The position numbers were made by a program, and so were the translations under genes. A stretch of DNA of 5,411 nucleotides from Candidatus Enterousia merdequi (GTDB taxonomy: Bacteria; Pseudomonadota; Alphaproteobacteria; Rs-D84): positions 1-5,411 of the forward strand of contig JAGHTM010000020.1 of the NCBI GenBank assembly GCA_018065345.1, in the 5' to 3' direction. The notes below the pieces were generated by a model. It had not been told where the DNA came from and did no database searches. It was given only the letters and a program-made list of their open reading frames with translations. Positions 1-5,411 of this stretch are shown here, in pieces. The number at the start of each line of letters is the position of its first letter. Position 1 is the stretch's first letter.

Positions 1-1193
1 GGATTTAATTTTGCAGCCTTGATTGCAGGCATTACACCAGAAACCAACCCAACAACTATTGCAACAGATATAGATACCACAACTGGCCAAATTGAAAACG
101 GAACGTTATAGTGTAATATCAAACGCCCTACCCCTTGGGACAAACCAACACCTAATATCAATCCAAACATAGAACCAATAAACGATATTAAAATAGATTC
201 TGATAAAAATTGTGTGACTATTGTTGTTTCTTGGGCACCAATTGCTTTACGAATACCAATTTCACGTGTGCGTTCTGCAACAGATACTAACATCATATTC
301 ATAATACCAATAGAACCAACCAATAATGATACTGCGGCAATAGCAATCAATAACAATGTTAAATAACCTGTAACAGTTTCCATTGTCTCCATAACTTGCT
401 TCATATCTGTTATTTGGAAATCATCAGCAGCACCATCTTTTAATTTATGTCTTACACGAAGTAAATTTGTTATTTGTGATGTTGCAATTTCGTTATCTGC
501 ATCTTGATATAATTTTAATGAAACTGTGGATACAGAATTAGGAAAACGAGAACCTGTTATACGCTTTTTCAATGTTGTTATTGGAACAATTATCATATCA
601 TCTTGTGACCCCATACCAGAACTACCTTTGGCTTTTGTCACGCCGATAACTGTAAGAGGAATATTACGAACACGAATTATTTCACCGACTGGATTTTTTG
701 GCATACCAAGTTCTTCTGCTGTATCAGGTCCAATAATCGCATAAGTCGAAGCGTTACGCACAGCAGCAAAATCCAAAAATGTTCCGTATTCCATTTCTAT
801 ATTTTGAACAATAGCATAATCTGGATAAACACCGACCATAGATGTAGCCCAATTTTTATTTCCATATACAACCTGGGCCGCACTGTTTTCAACAGGCGAT
901 GCAGCAGCAACATCTGGGATTTCTGAAATATATTTAACATCATCCATTGTCAAAGTCATACGATTACCAGAGCGAACACCAGCACTTTGGGCAGCGCCAG
1001 CACGTATCATTATTGTATTTGTTCCAAGTGATGAAAATTGATCTGTGATAGATTGTTGAACAGTTTCACCCACAGCAACCATTACAACCACAGCCATAAT
1101 ACCAATAACTATACCAAGCACTGTCAGAAACGAACGCATTTTATTTCCGCTTATAGACAGCCAAGATTCATGTGCAATGTCATAAAATGTCAT
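1..1193 (-). CDS. macB: MacB-type ABC transporter permease (FtsX fold), 3' end cut by window
   Basis: Inner-membrane permease of a tripartite efflux or export pump, working with the separate ATPase encoded just upstream. I translated 397 complete codons from the ATG at 1193. Topology is that of the MacB/FtsX family: a cytoplasmic amphipathic start, TM1 at about residues 22-41, a large periplasmic domain (about 44-275), then TM2 (277-302), TM3 (331-353) and TM4 (367-388). The family-typical cytoplasmic motif ERTREIGIRKAIGA is at 307-320. The reading ends at ...AIKAAKLN at position 1; family members usually stop within about ten further residues, so little is missing. No nucleotide-binding domain is present, unlike the fused E. 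coli MacB. The start overlaps the ATPase stop as ATGA, suggesting translational coupling; an AGGG lies about 10 nt upstream inside the ATPase gene. Family assignment is strong; the substrate (macrolide, peptide, lipoprotein or siderophore-like) cannot be told from sequence. Confidence 0.93.
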   Translation of the reverse strand, partial: MTFYDIAHESWLSISGNKMRSFLTVLGIVIGIMAVVVMVAVGETVQQSITDQFSSLGTNTIMIRAGAAQSAGVRSGNRMTLTMDDVKYISEIPDVAAASPVENSAAQVVYGNKNWATSMVGVYPDYAIVQNIEMEYGTFLDFAAVRNASTYAIIGPDTAEELGMPKNPVGEIIRVRNIPLTVIGVTKAKGSSGMGSQDDMIIVPITTLKKRITGSRFPNSVSTVSLKLYQDADNEIATSQITNLLRVRHKLKDGAADDFQITDMKQVMETMETVTGYLTLLLIAIAAVSLLVGSIGIMNMMLVSVAERTREIGIRKAIGAQETTIVTQFLSESILISFIGSMFGLILGVGLSQGVGRLILHYNVPFSIWPVVVSISVAIVVGLVSGVMPAIKAAKLN

Positions 1194-1936
1194 TTTTTAT
1201 GCGCCCTTTTTTCAGATTTTAACAATACAGATTCTGATTTTGGAACAGGACCATCATAAGTTATACGTCCATCGTAAATATGAATTATTCTTTCTGCATA
1301 ACTTGCAATTTCAAATTCGTGCGTAATCATTACTATTGTGATTCCCAAATCTTTATTTAGTTTTTTGAAAAATTTTAATATTTCATTACCCATTTTTGAA
1401 TCAAGCGCACCTGTGGGTTCGTCTGCCAAAATCAATTTAGGGTTTCCAGCCAAAGCACGAGCAATAGCAACACGTTGTTTCATACCACCAGACAATTGAG
1501 TTGGCAAATATGTTTCAAACTTTTCAAGTCCTACCAATTTCAACATTTCGTGCGCACGTGACAAACGTTCATCCATAGGCAAACCACGATACATCAATGG
1601 CAACATAACATTATCCAACACGCTTCTTTTGGATAACAAATTAAAGTTTTGAAAAACAAAGCCAATATATTCATTTCTTATAGTTGCCAATTCATCTGGC
1701 GAAAGAGTAGTTATATCTTTGCCATATAATTCATATACCCCAGATGTAGCAGTATCTAATGCACCAACAATATTCATACATGTTGATTTTCCAGAACCAG
1801 ACGGTCCCATAATCGCAACAAATTCCCCAGGATAAATATCAAAAGTATTATCAAATAAAACCTGTTGACTTCCCCCTATTTCCAACGGGAAACTTTTACA
1901 AATTTTTTTCATAGATATAATTGGTACTTTTTTCAT
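1190..1936 (-). CDS. macB: MacB/LolD-type ABC transporter ATP-binding protein
   Basis: Cytoplasmic ATPase, 248 residues, that drives the adjacent MacB-type permease. All motifs are visible: Walker A GPSGSGKST at 44-52, Q-loop Q96, signature LSGGMKQR at 148-155, Walker B LILADEP at 168-174 with catalytic E173, D-loop GALD at 176-179 and switch histidine H206. Length and motif wording fit the MacB/LolD/FtsE class of nucleotide-binding domains. The reading frame extends 11 codons further upstream, into the end of the adaptor gene, but I start at the ATG at 1936: AAAGGTG lies five bases before it, and the protein then begins MKKVPIISMKKI, normal for this family. The gene starts 10 bp after the adaptor stop and ends in an ATGA overlap with the permease. 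In E. coli this domain is fused to the permease; here it is a free-standing subunit. The signature has Met-Lys where MacB/LolD proteins usually have Gln-Gln; this should not impair function. Confidence 0.96.
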   Translation of the reverse strand: MKKVPIISMKKICKSFPLEIGGSQQVLFDNTFDIYPGEFVAIMGPSGSGKSTCMNIVGALDTATSGVYELYGKDITTLSPDELATIRNEYIGFVFQNFNLLSKRSVLDNVMLPLMYRGLPMDERLSRAHEMLKLVGLEKFETYLPTQLSGGMKQRVAIARALAGNPKLILADEPTGALDSKMGNEILKFFKKLNKDLGITIVMITHEFEIASYAERIIHIYDGRITYDGPVPKSESVLLKSEKRAHKK

Positions 1937-1941
1937 TATAA

Positions 1942-1948
1942 CACCTTT
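1942..1948 (-). promoter_or_regulatory. Ribosome binding site setting the ATPase start
   Basis: AAAGGTG on the minus strand, overlapping the TAA stop codon of the adaptor gene and five bases before the ATG at 1936. It supports the shorter start for the ATPase over the ATG at 1969, which lies inside the adaptor coding region. Its position means ribosomes ending the adaptor could re-initiate on the ATPase. Confidence 0.8.
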
Positions 1949-3131
1949 AACGAGGACGAGGTCCGCCACCCATCATTCCACCATGATTCATACCAGATGT
2001 CTTTTTAGTTTGTGATGTTTGCCCAATATAACCAACAACTATTTTATCACCTTCTTGAAGTTCATCAGATTTAATTTCTGTTTCGGTCGCAGTTGTCAAA
2101 CCTTTTTCATAAGGCACTAAAATAATATCTTTACCACGTTGCACAGCCAAATGATTAGTTGGATTTATTGCATCACTTGAAACGTCAATAATGCCATCAA
2201 AACTGCGAATTAAAAACGCAGAATTTTGTGCTTTCCATGTATCTTGTGCAGAATCTATTACAATAGTAACAAACGCAGTCATTCCAGGCATCAACTTCAA
2301 ATCTTCGTTATCAACATTTATCACAACAGTATAAACGACAACATTGGAAGTTGTAGTCGGCGACAAACGAACTTGATGAACAAAACCTTCAAACACTTGC
2401 GATGCATAAGCATCAACAGTAAATGTAACTTTTTGGCCTTGTTTAATTGCGCCAATATCCGCTTCGGATACAGCAGTTTCAATTTGCATTTTTGTTAAAT
2501 CTTCAGCAATTTCAAAAAGATCTGGCGTTTGGAAAGATGCCGCAACAGTTTGTCCTTTATCAACCTTGCGAGAAATTACAGTTCCATCAACTGGCGATAC
2601 AATTGTTGCATATCCAAGATTTGTGACTGCTTTATCATATTGCGATTGTGCACGAATTACAGAAGATTCAGATTGTTCATACGATGTTTGTGATTGTTCC
2701 ATTTCTGCGCGCGCAATGTAACCATCGTTAAAAAGAGTTTTATTTCTGTCATATTGTTTTTTTGCATAATCACGTTGTGATATTGCAGAATCAAGTGAGG
2801 CTTTTGCTTCTTCAACAGATGCTTGTAATACCGAAGGTTCTATTTTTAATAAAATATCACCTTTTTTTACTTGCGTATTATAATCTACGAATAATTCTTC
2901 AATTGTTCCAGAAACTTGCGAGCCAACATTTACAGTATTCACAGGCATAATTTCACCGGTTGCAGTTACTGTCTGAGAAACATTTCCACGCGTCACATCC
3001 ATAGTGACATATTTTTTCTTTTCTGATTTTGACTTACCAGAACCAAGAGCATACACAGCAATTGCCAAAGCAATAAAAAATACAATCAGCCATTTATGGC
3101 GCAAAAACCAATTTCTATTTTTATTGTTCAT
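1947..3131 (-). CDS. macA: MacA-type periplasmic adaptor (HlyD/RND membrane fusion protein family)
   Basis: Adaptor of 394 residues linking the inner-membrane ABC transporter to the TolC-like channel. It has a short basic cytoplasmic start, one membrane anchor (about residues 13-30) and a periplasmic body. The first lipoyl half is at about 45-98 (TVTATGEI...VNVGSQVSGTIEEL, VKKGDILLKIEP). A long coiled-coil hairpin follows at about 100-173, then the second lipoyl half near 175-198 (IVSPVDGTVISRKVDKGQTV). The beta-barrel is at about 210-292 (VNVDNEDLKLMPGMTAFVTI), with a membrane-proximal domain beyond. At the hairpin tip the TolC-contact pattern RxxxLxxxxxxS reads R129, L133, A140, so the last position is Ala. 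The C-terminus is a Gly/Met/His/Pro-rich tail (about 380-394). The ATG lies 11 bp inside the end of the channel gene, with AAGGGGT five bases before it, so the two genes are probably translationally coupled. A generic HlyD-family protein is the alternative, but its neighbours favour MacA. Confidence 0.95.
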   Translation of the reverse strand: MNNKNRNWFLRHKWLIVFFIALAIAVYALGSGKSKSEKKKYVTMDVTRGNVSQTVTATGEIMPVNTVNVGSQVSGTIEELFVDYNTQVKKGDILLKIEPSVLQASVEEAKASLDSAISQRDYAKKQYDRNKTLFNDGYIARAEMEQSQTSYEQSESSVIRAQSQYDKAVTNLGYATIVSPVDGTVISRKVDKGQTVAASFQTPDLFEIAEDLTKMQIETAVSEADIGAIKQGQKVTFTVDAYASQVFEGFVHQVRLSPTTTSNVVVYTVVINVDNEDLKLMPGMTAFVTIVIDSAQDTWKAQNSAFLIRSFDGIIDVSSDAINPTNHLAVQRGKDIILVPYEKGLTTATETEIKSDELQEGDKIVVGYIGQTSQTKKTSGMNHGGMMGGGPRPR

Positions 3132-4437
3132 TCTCTACCCCTTCTAATTCAGATTTTATATCACCTATGGCTAATGCAACTGCAGCGCGTTTTACAAACA
3201 AATCATATTTTGCAGAATTATTTTGTTTTTGCGCACTAACTAATTCTGATTGTGCTGTTTGCCAATCAAGCATTGTTGCACGCCCAACCTTGTACATACC
3301 TGATGTGACTTTTTCAGATTCTGTTGCAGATTTTAACAACACTTCTGTTTGATTCAAAACAGTTTGTGCAGTTTTATAATTTTGATATGCGGTAAACACA
3401 TCCATCATCGCAGCATTTTTTGTCTGTTGTTCATTGTATTTTGCCCTGTCATAATCTGCTTCGGCAGCACGTAATCCATACATATTCGCAAAACCAGCAA
3501 ACAAAGGCATAGATGCACTGATACCAATAGAACCACTTGTATTATTTGGTTCAAAAACATCTGAGAAATGAGTGTCGTTCCAACCCAAACTACCACTTGC
3601 AGAAATTGACGGTAGATTGCGCAAAAACATAGAATTACGTTTGTGCCATGCCGCATCAGTAGAAGCAGTTGCTTTTAATAAATCAGGTCTTTTTTCACGT
3701 GCAATTTTTATCAATTCGTCAATACTTTCATTTTCTGTTTCTGAGCCAAAAGATGAAGACATATCTTTTATTTTTATATCTTGATTTGCAGGGAAAGATA
3801 ATTTTGTAAGCAATGTTCCTTTGGTAATTTCACGATTATTTTTTGCCCGTTCCAAAGATAACTGCGAAGAAGCCAATGTTGTTTCTGCTTTATACACATC
3901 CGCTTTTGCGACAGAACCAGCTTTGTATTTTTTATCTGCTGTATCTTTTGCAGTTTGTGCAACCTTTAACGCAGATTCTGCAGATTTAACATCAGCATCT
4001 GCATTTAACAATTCATAATAAGAACCAATCAAACCATACACAAAATTTTGTACAGTCGAATCATAATCAAATCCAGCAGCACGATATGTAGCAATTGTTT
4101 GCATCATATCAGCAGTACGTTTTCCAAAATCAAATATTAAATACGATGCAGAAATAGATGCGCCATATTTCCAATCTTCATGTTCTGTAAAAGAGCGATT
4201 TGCAGACACACCAATCCTTGCAGACGGTAAATAACTAGAATACGCAGCATTTTTATTAAAATGACTGCTTCGCAAAGAAGCATATGCAGCAGCAGTTTGT
4301 GGATTACGACAAAGTCCAAGATTTACAACATCTTGCAACGATTGTTCTTCTGTCGGAACACGACGCATCGTAGCACAATCATCCGCCATAACACAAAGCG
4401 GTATAAAACTTGCAATCAATGAAAAATATAATTTCAT
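3121..4437 (-). CDS. tolC: TolC-family outer-membrane efflux channel
   Basis: Outer-membrane exit duct of the pump, 438 residues, first gene of the operon. Residues 1-18 are a signal peptide with probable signal peptidase I cleavage after VMA (MKLYFSLIASFIPLCVMA, then DDC); I see no convincing lipobox. The mature protein shows the two-fold internal repeat of the outer-membrane efflux protein family. Repeat 1 begins LQDVVNLGLCRNP and contains YKAGSVAKADVYKAETTLA. Repeat 2 begins near IKIAREKRPDLLKA and contains YKVGRATMLDWQTAQSELV. Both repeats hold a beta-hairpin strand pair with an aromatic/glycine pattern (ASYLIFDFGKRT and ASMPLFAGFANM) and long Ala-rich helices. Length is somewhat below E. 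coli TolC (493 with signal). Two cysteines near the mature N-terminus (C21, C43) could form a disulfide. AGGA lies seven bases before the ATG. Encoding a dedicated channel with macAB suggests the set is self-contained. Family certainty is high; equivalence to E. coli TolC as a shared channel is not implied. Confidence 0.94.
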   Translation of the reverse strand: MKLYFSLIASFIPLCVMADDCATMRRVPTEEQSLQDVVNLGLCRNPQTAAAYASLRSSHFNKNAAYSSYLPSARIGVSANRSFTEHEDWKYGASISASYLIFDFGKRTADMMQTIATYRAAGFDYDSTVQNFVYGLIGSYYELLNADADVKSAESALKVAQTAKDTADKKYKAGSVAKADVYKAETTLASSQLSLERAKNNREITKGTLLTKLSFPANQDIKIKDMSSSFGSETENESIDELIKIAREKRPDLLKATASTDAAWHKRNSMFLRNLPSISASGSLGWNDTHFSDVFEPNNTSGSIGISASMPLFAGFANMYGLRAAEADYDRAKYNEQQTKNAAMMDVFTAYQNYKTAQTVLNQTEVLLKSATESEKVTSGMYKVGRATMLDWQTAQSELVSAQKQNNSAKYDLFVKRAAVALAIGDIKSELEGVENEQ

Positions 4438-4464
4438 ATTAAAATCCTACATTATCTCTATTTT

Positions 4465-4470
4465 ATTATA
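4465..4470 (-). promoter_or_regulatory. Probable -10 box of the tolC-macA-macB operon promoter
   Basis: A perfect TATAAT on the minus strand, 27 bases before the channel gene ATG, which would give a 5' leader of about 20 nt. No good -35 hexamer is found 16-18 bases upstream (GTTTTA or TTTTAT at that distance), so the promoter may be weak or may need an activator. It lies downstream of a terminator candidate for the preceding HTH gene, consistent with separate transcription of the pump operon. In AT-rich DNA a TATAAT can occur by chance, so this rests mainly on position. Confidence 0.5.
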
Positions 4471-4507
4471 CAATACATCCTAACAAATAAAACATAAATT
4501 GTAAAAC

Positions 4508-4534
4508 AAAAAAAAGATAATCTAAAAGAGATTA
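4508..4534 (-). terminator. Candidate intrinsic terminator after the minus-strand HTH gene
   Basis: On the minus strand TAATCT and AGATTA form a 6-bp stem around the 5-base loop CTTTT (4518-4534), followed two bases later by eight T residues (4508-4515). The stem includes the TAA stop of the HTH gene. It is AT-rich and short, so termination may be partial; read-through would carry the HTH transcript into the pump operon. Confidence 0.5.
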
Positions 4535-4783
4535 ATTTCCACTATTTTGTTGTGTCACATTATCAACACATCTAAAAAATTCTTCTGCAGATACATTTGT
4601 AAAACTTAAAATTTTTGCGATACTTTCCAAAGACATCCAGCGCGGCTGACCATTTTGATAAAATCTTTTACTTTTATTAAACATGGTTGGATCTAAACCA
4701 CAACGTCTGGCCAATCCGGAACACGTAAGTCCACGTTCTTGCGCAAAAATATCTATTGCTTTCCAAATTTGTTCATGTGTCAT
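4532..4783 (-). CDS. Small HTH DNA-binding protein, like the N-terminal domain of S24-peptidase repressors
   Basis: Predicted DNA-binding regulator of 83 residues. Its core reads IWKAIDIFAQERGL, SGLARRCGLDPTMFNKSKR, GQPRW and SIAKILSFTNVSAEEFF. This is the XRE-like helix-turn-helix found, from memory of the family, at the N-terminus of alphaproteobacterial repressor-like S24 (LexA/CI type) peptidases. Those proteins are usually over 200 residues; here nothing follows the HTH except about ten polar residues and a stop, so no peptidase or dimerisation domain is present. The frame stays open 54 codons upstream to an ATG at 4945, but I start at 4783. AAGGTGG lies four bases before that ATG, the MTHEQIWKAID start matches the twin gene at 5073-5321, and the extension resembles nothing in the twin. 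It shares about 39 of 72 aligned residues with that twin. It lies upstream of, and in the same orientation as, the efflux operon, so a local regulatory role is possible but unproven. Confidence 0.85.
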   Translation of the reverse strand: MTHEQIWKAIDIFAQERGLTCSGLARRCGLDPTMFNKSKRFYQNGQPRWMSLESIAKILSFTNVSAEEFFRCVDNVTQQNSGN

Positions 4784-4787
4784 AATA

Positions 4788-4794
4788 CCACCTT
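4788..4794 (-). promoter_or_regulatory. Ribosome binding site setting the minus-strand HTH start
   Basis: AAGGTGG on the minus strand, four bases before the ATG at 4783. It is a strong Shine-Dalgarno match and the main reason to reject the 54-codon N-terminal extension. Confidence 0.8.
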
Positions 4795-4815
4795 TTAAAA
4801 GATTAAATTCACAAC

Positions 4816-4855
4816 AAATACTATCATGACATATCACTAAATCAATTGTTTCAAC
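4816..4855 (-). promoter_or_regulatory. Promoter-like block upstream of the minus-strand HTH gene
   Basis: Read on the minus strand this block runs GTTG, six bases, TTGATTT, seven bases, TGTCATGATAGT, ATTT. Two overlapping promoter readings are possible: TTGAAA (4854-4849) with 17 bases to TGTCAT (4831-4826), or TTGATT with 16 bases to TAGTAT. The same ordered words occur upstream of the plus-strand twin (4989-5029), with one base difference in spacing. The block ends 32 bases before the start codon. It could be the promoter, an operator for the HTH proteins, or both. Confidence 0.5.
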
Positions 4856-4988
4856 TCGAACTAGAAAGCGTTCCCTATTTTTAGCAACACACAATATATT
4901 TTTAATTACAATAAACCGATTCGATAAAACCATAAAAAAACACATTATCGTAAAAAACTCTATTTTCTAGGTTCATTTTCTCATTATG

Positions 4989-5029
4989 GTTGTTTATGTT
5001 GATTTTATTCTTGTGTAATGATAGTTTTT
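4989..5029 (+). promoter_or_regulatory. Promoter-like block upstream of the plus-strand HTH gene
   Basis: This block reads GTTG, six bases, TTGATTT, eight bases, TGTAATGATAGT, TTTT. The last 16 bases match 14 of 16 in the counterpart before the minus-strand twin. Possible promoter readings are TTGTTT (4990-4995) with 18 bases to TGTAAT (5014-5019), or TTGATT (4999-5004) with 17 bases to TAGTTT. It ends 43 bases before the ATG. The rest of the 289-bp region between the two HTH genes is AT-rich and shows me no other gene or clear structure. Confidence 0.5.
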
Positions 5030-5072
5030 AGACACATGAATTGGAAGCAATAAAAACGAAAGGAAAACAAAT

Positions 5073-5321
5073 ATGAATCACCACAATCAAATATGGAATG
5101 CGATAGATATGTTTGCCAAACAACATCGTTTTTCTGTCTCAGGTCTTGCAAAATTTAGCGGGCTTGACCCAACTACTTTTAACAAAAGCAAACGTGCATC
5201 TGTTTTTGGACAACCACGTTGGCCATCTACAGAAACTATTTCTAAAATATTAAACGCTACAAACTCTGAACCAGAAGATTTTTTCAAATTGATAAAAGAC
5301 ATAAAACAAGAGAGCAAATAA
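5073..5321 (+). CDS. Small HTH DNA-binding protein, paralogue of the 4532-4783 gene
   Basis: Predicted DNA-binding regulator of 82 residues. Its core reads QIWNAIDMFAKQHRF, SGLAKFSGLDPTTFNKSKR, GQPRWPSTETISKIL and EDFFKLI, closer to the usual wording of the S24-repressor N-terminal domain (GLDPTTFNKSKR, PRWPSTE) than its twin. The HTH lies at about residues 18-60. No S24 peptidase Ser/Lys domain follows: the reading ends ...IKQESK and runs straight into a strong terminator, so the gene looks complete rather than truncated by the window. AAAGGA lies eight bases before the ATG, and both genes begin with M, a short polar stretch and (Q)IW.AID, which fixes the start. It is transcribed away from its twin. 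Without a cleavage domain it cannot respond to damage by self-cleavage as LexA does; it may act as a constitutive or autoregulated repressor, or compete with a full-length relative elsewhere. These roles are inference. Confidence 0.87.
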   Translation: MNHHNQIWNAIDMFAKQHRFSVSGLAKFSGLDPTTFNKSKRASVFGQPRWPSTETISKILNATNSEPEDFFKLIKDIKQESK

Positions 5322-5359
5322 AATAACAGCCTAGGTAAAAGGCTGTTATTTTGTTTTTT
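5320..5359. terminator. Strong, probably bidirectional intrinsic terminator
   Basis: AAAATAACAGCC (5320-5331) and its exact complement GGCTGTTATTTT (5341-5352) form a 12-bp perfect stem around a 9-base loop. It is followed on the plus strand by GTTTTTTG. On the minus strand the same stem is followed by T-rich sequence, so it can serve both the plus-strand HTH gene and the converging minus-strand reading frame. It begins at the last base or two of the HTH stop codon. Confidence 0.88.
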
Positions 5360-5411
5360 GTTGCATTTGTGACAGCGCAAATTCGTTAAATTGCAATCCA
5401 TTTTCTGTCTC
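5346..5411 (-). CDS. C-terminal end of an unidentified minus-strand gene (partial)
   Basis: Reading the minus strand inward from the window edge gives an open frame of 21 codons, ETENGLQFNEFALSQMQQKTK, ending in TAA at 5348-5346. The stop falls inside the terminator stem, the usual layout when two converging genes share one bidirectional terminator. The residue composition (Gln/Lys-rich polar end) looks like an ordinary protein C-terminus. I do not recognise the family and too little is visible to assign a function. A chance open frame of this length is quite possible, so the case rests on the terminator geometry. Confidence 0.45.
   Translation of the reverse strand, partial: ETENGLQFNEFALSQMQQKTK

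Noticed and set aside
526..1259. Open frames on the plus strand at 526-744 and 1038-1259
   Set aside because: Both lie opposite the permease and ATPase genes, whose family motifs are unmistakable; they are frame shadows.
1937..1969. 11-codon upstream extension of the ATPase
   Set aside because: It lies within the adaptor gene's last codons, and AAAGGTG precedes the ATG at 1936.
2226..4319. Several 60-90 codon frames on both strands within the adaptor and channel genes
   Set aside because: They overlap strongly supported genes in other frames and show no family motifs or RBS.
3121..4437. Channel protein as a lipoprotein through Cys15 or Cys21
   Set aside because: Neither cysteine is preceded by a lipobox; VMA followed by DDC fits ordinary signal peptidase I cleavage.
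4820..4835. Possible palindromic operator around TCATGA upstream of the minus-strand HTH gene
   Set aside because: Only the central six bases are self-complementary; pairing breaks at the next base on each side and the counterpart upstream of the other gene (TAATGA) is not palindromic.
4784..4945. 54-codon N-terminal extension of the minus-strand HTH gene, starting at the ATG at 4945
   Set aside because: A strong Shine-Dalgarno sits before the internal ATG at 4783, the twin protein starts at the same point, and the extension is a Cys/Ile-rich stretch with no resemblance to a domain; it covers the promoter block.
4532..5321. Invertible segment between the two inverted HTH genes
   Set aside because: The genes are too diverged at the nucleotide level to serve as inverted repeats for recombination, and no recombinase gene is in the window.
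5087..5401. 104-codon open frame on the minus strand opposite the plus-strand HTH gene
   Set aside because: It is antisense to a well-supported coding region, crosses the terminator hairpin, has no RBS I can see, and its composition is not protein-like.

Overview
The window reads as chromosomal DNA from a low-GC (roughly one third G+C by eye) Gram-negative bacterium. A periplasm-spanning efflux system with an outer-membrane channel shows a double membrane. The two small helix-turn-helix proteins match the N-terminal domain of repressor-like S24-peptidase regulators that I associate with Alphaproteobacteria, so a low-GC, possibly host-associated alphaproteobacterium is my best guess. That assignment is inference from protein style only.

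Positions 1-4437 hold one minus-strand operon for a MacAB-TolC type tripartite pump. In transcription order it contains a TolC-family outer-membrane channel (4437-3121), a MacA-type periplasmic adaptor (3131-1947), a MacB-type ATPase (1936-1190) and a MacB-type FtsX-fold permease (1193 to beyond position 1, C-terminus cut by the window edge). Junctions are very tight: an 11-bp overlap, a 10-bp gap and a 4-bp ATGA overlap. MacB is therefore split into separate ATPase and permease genes, unlike the single fused E. coli protein. A TATAAT box sits just upstream of the channel gene.

Positions 4508-5352 hold a pair of paralogous, divergently transcribed 82-83 residue HTH genes: 4783-4532 on the minus strand and 5073-5321 on the plus strand. 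They flank a 289-bp intergenic region. Each gene carries a related promoter-like block of about 40 bp, and each is followed by a hairpin/U-tract terminator candidate. They look like complete stand-alone versions of a DNA-binding domain normally fused to an S24 peptidase domain.

Positions 5346-5411 appear to hold the last 21 codons of another minus-strand gene that converges on the plus-strand HTH gene and shares its terminator hairpin.

How it fits together: the ATPase and permease would power the pump from the inner membrane, the adaptor would bridge the periplasm and the TolC-like protein would provide the exit duct. The HTH pair lies directly upstream and could regulate itself, its twin or the pump, but the sequence only shows proximity and similar promoters. 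I see no RNA genes, CRISPR arrays, insertion sequences or attachment sites.
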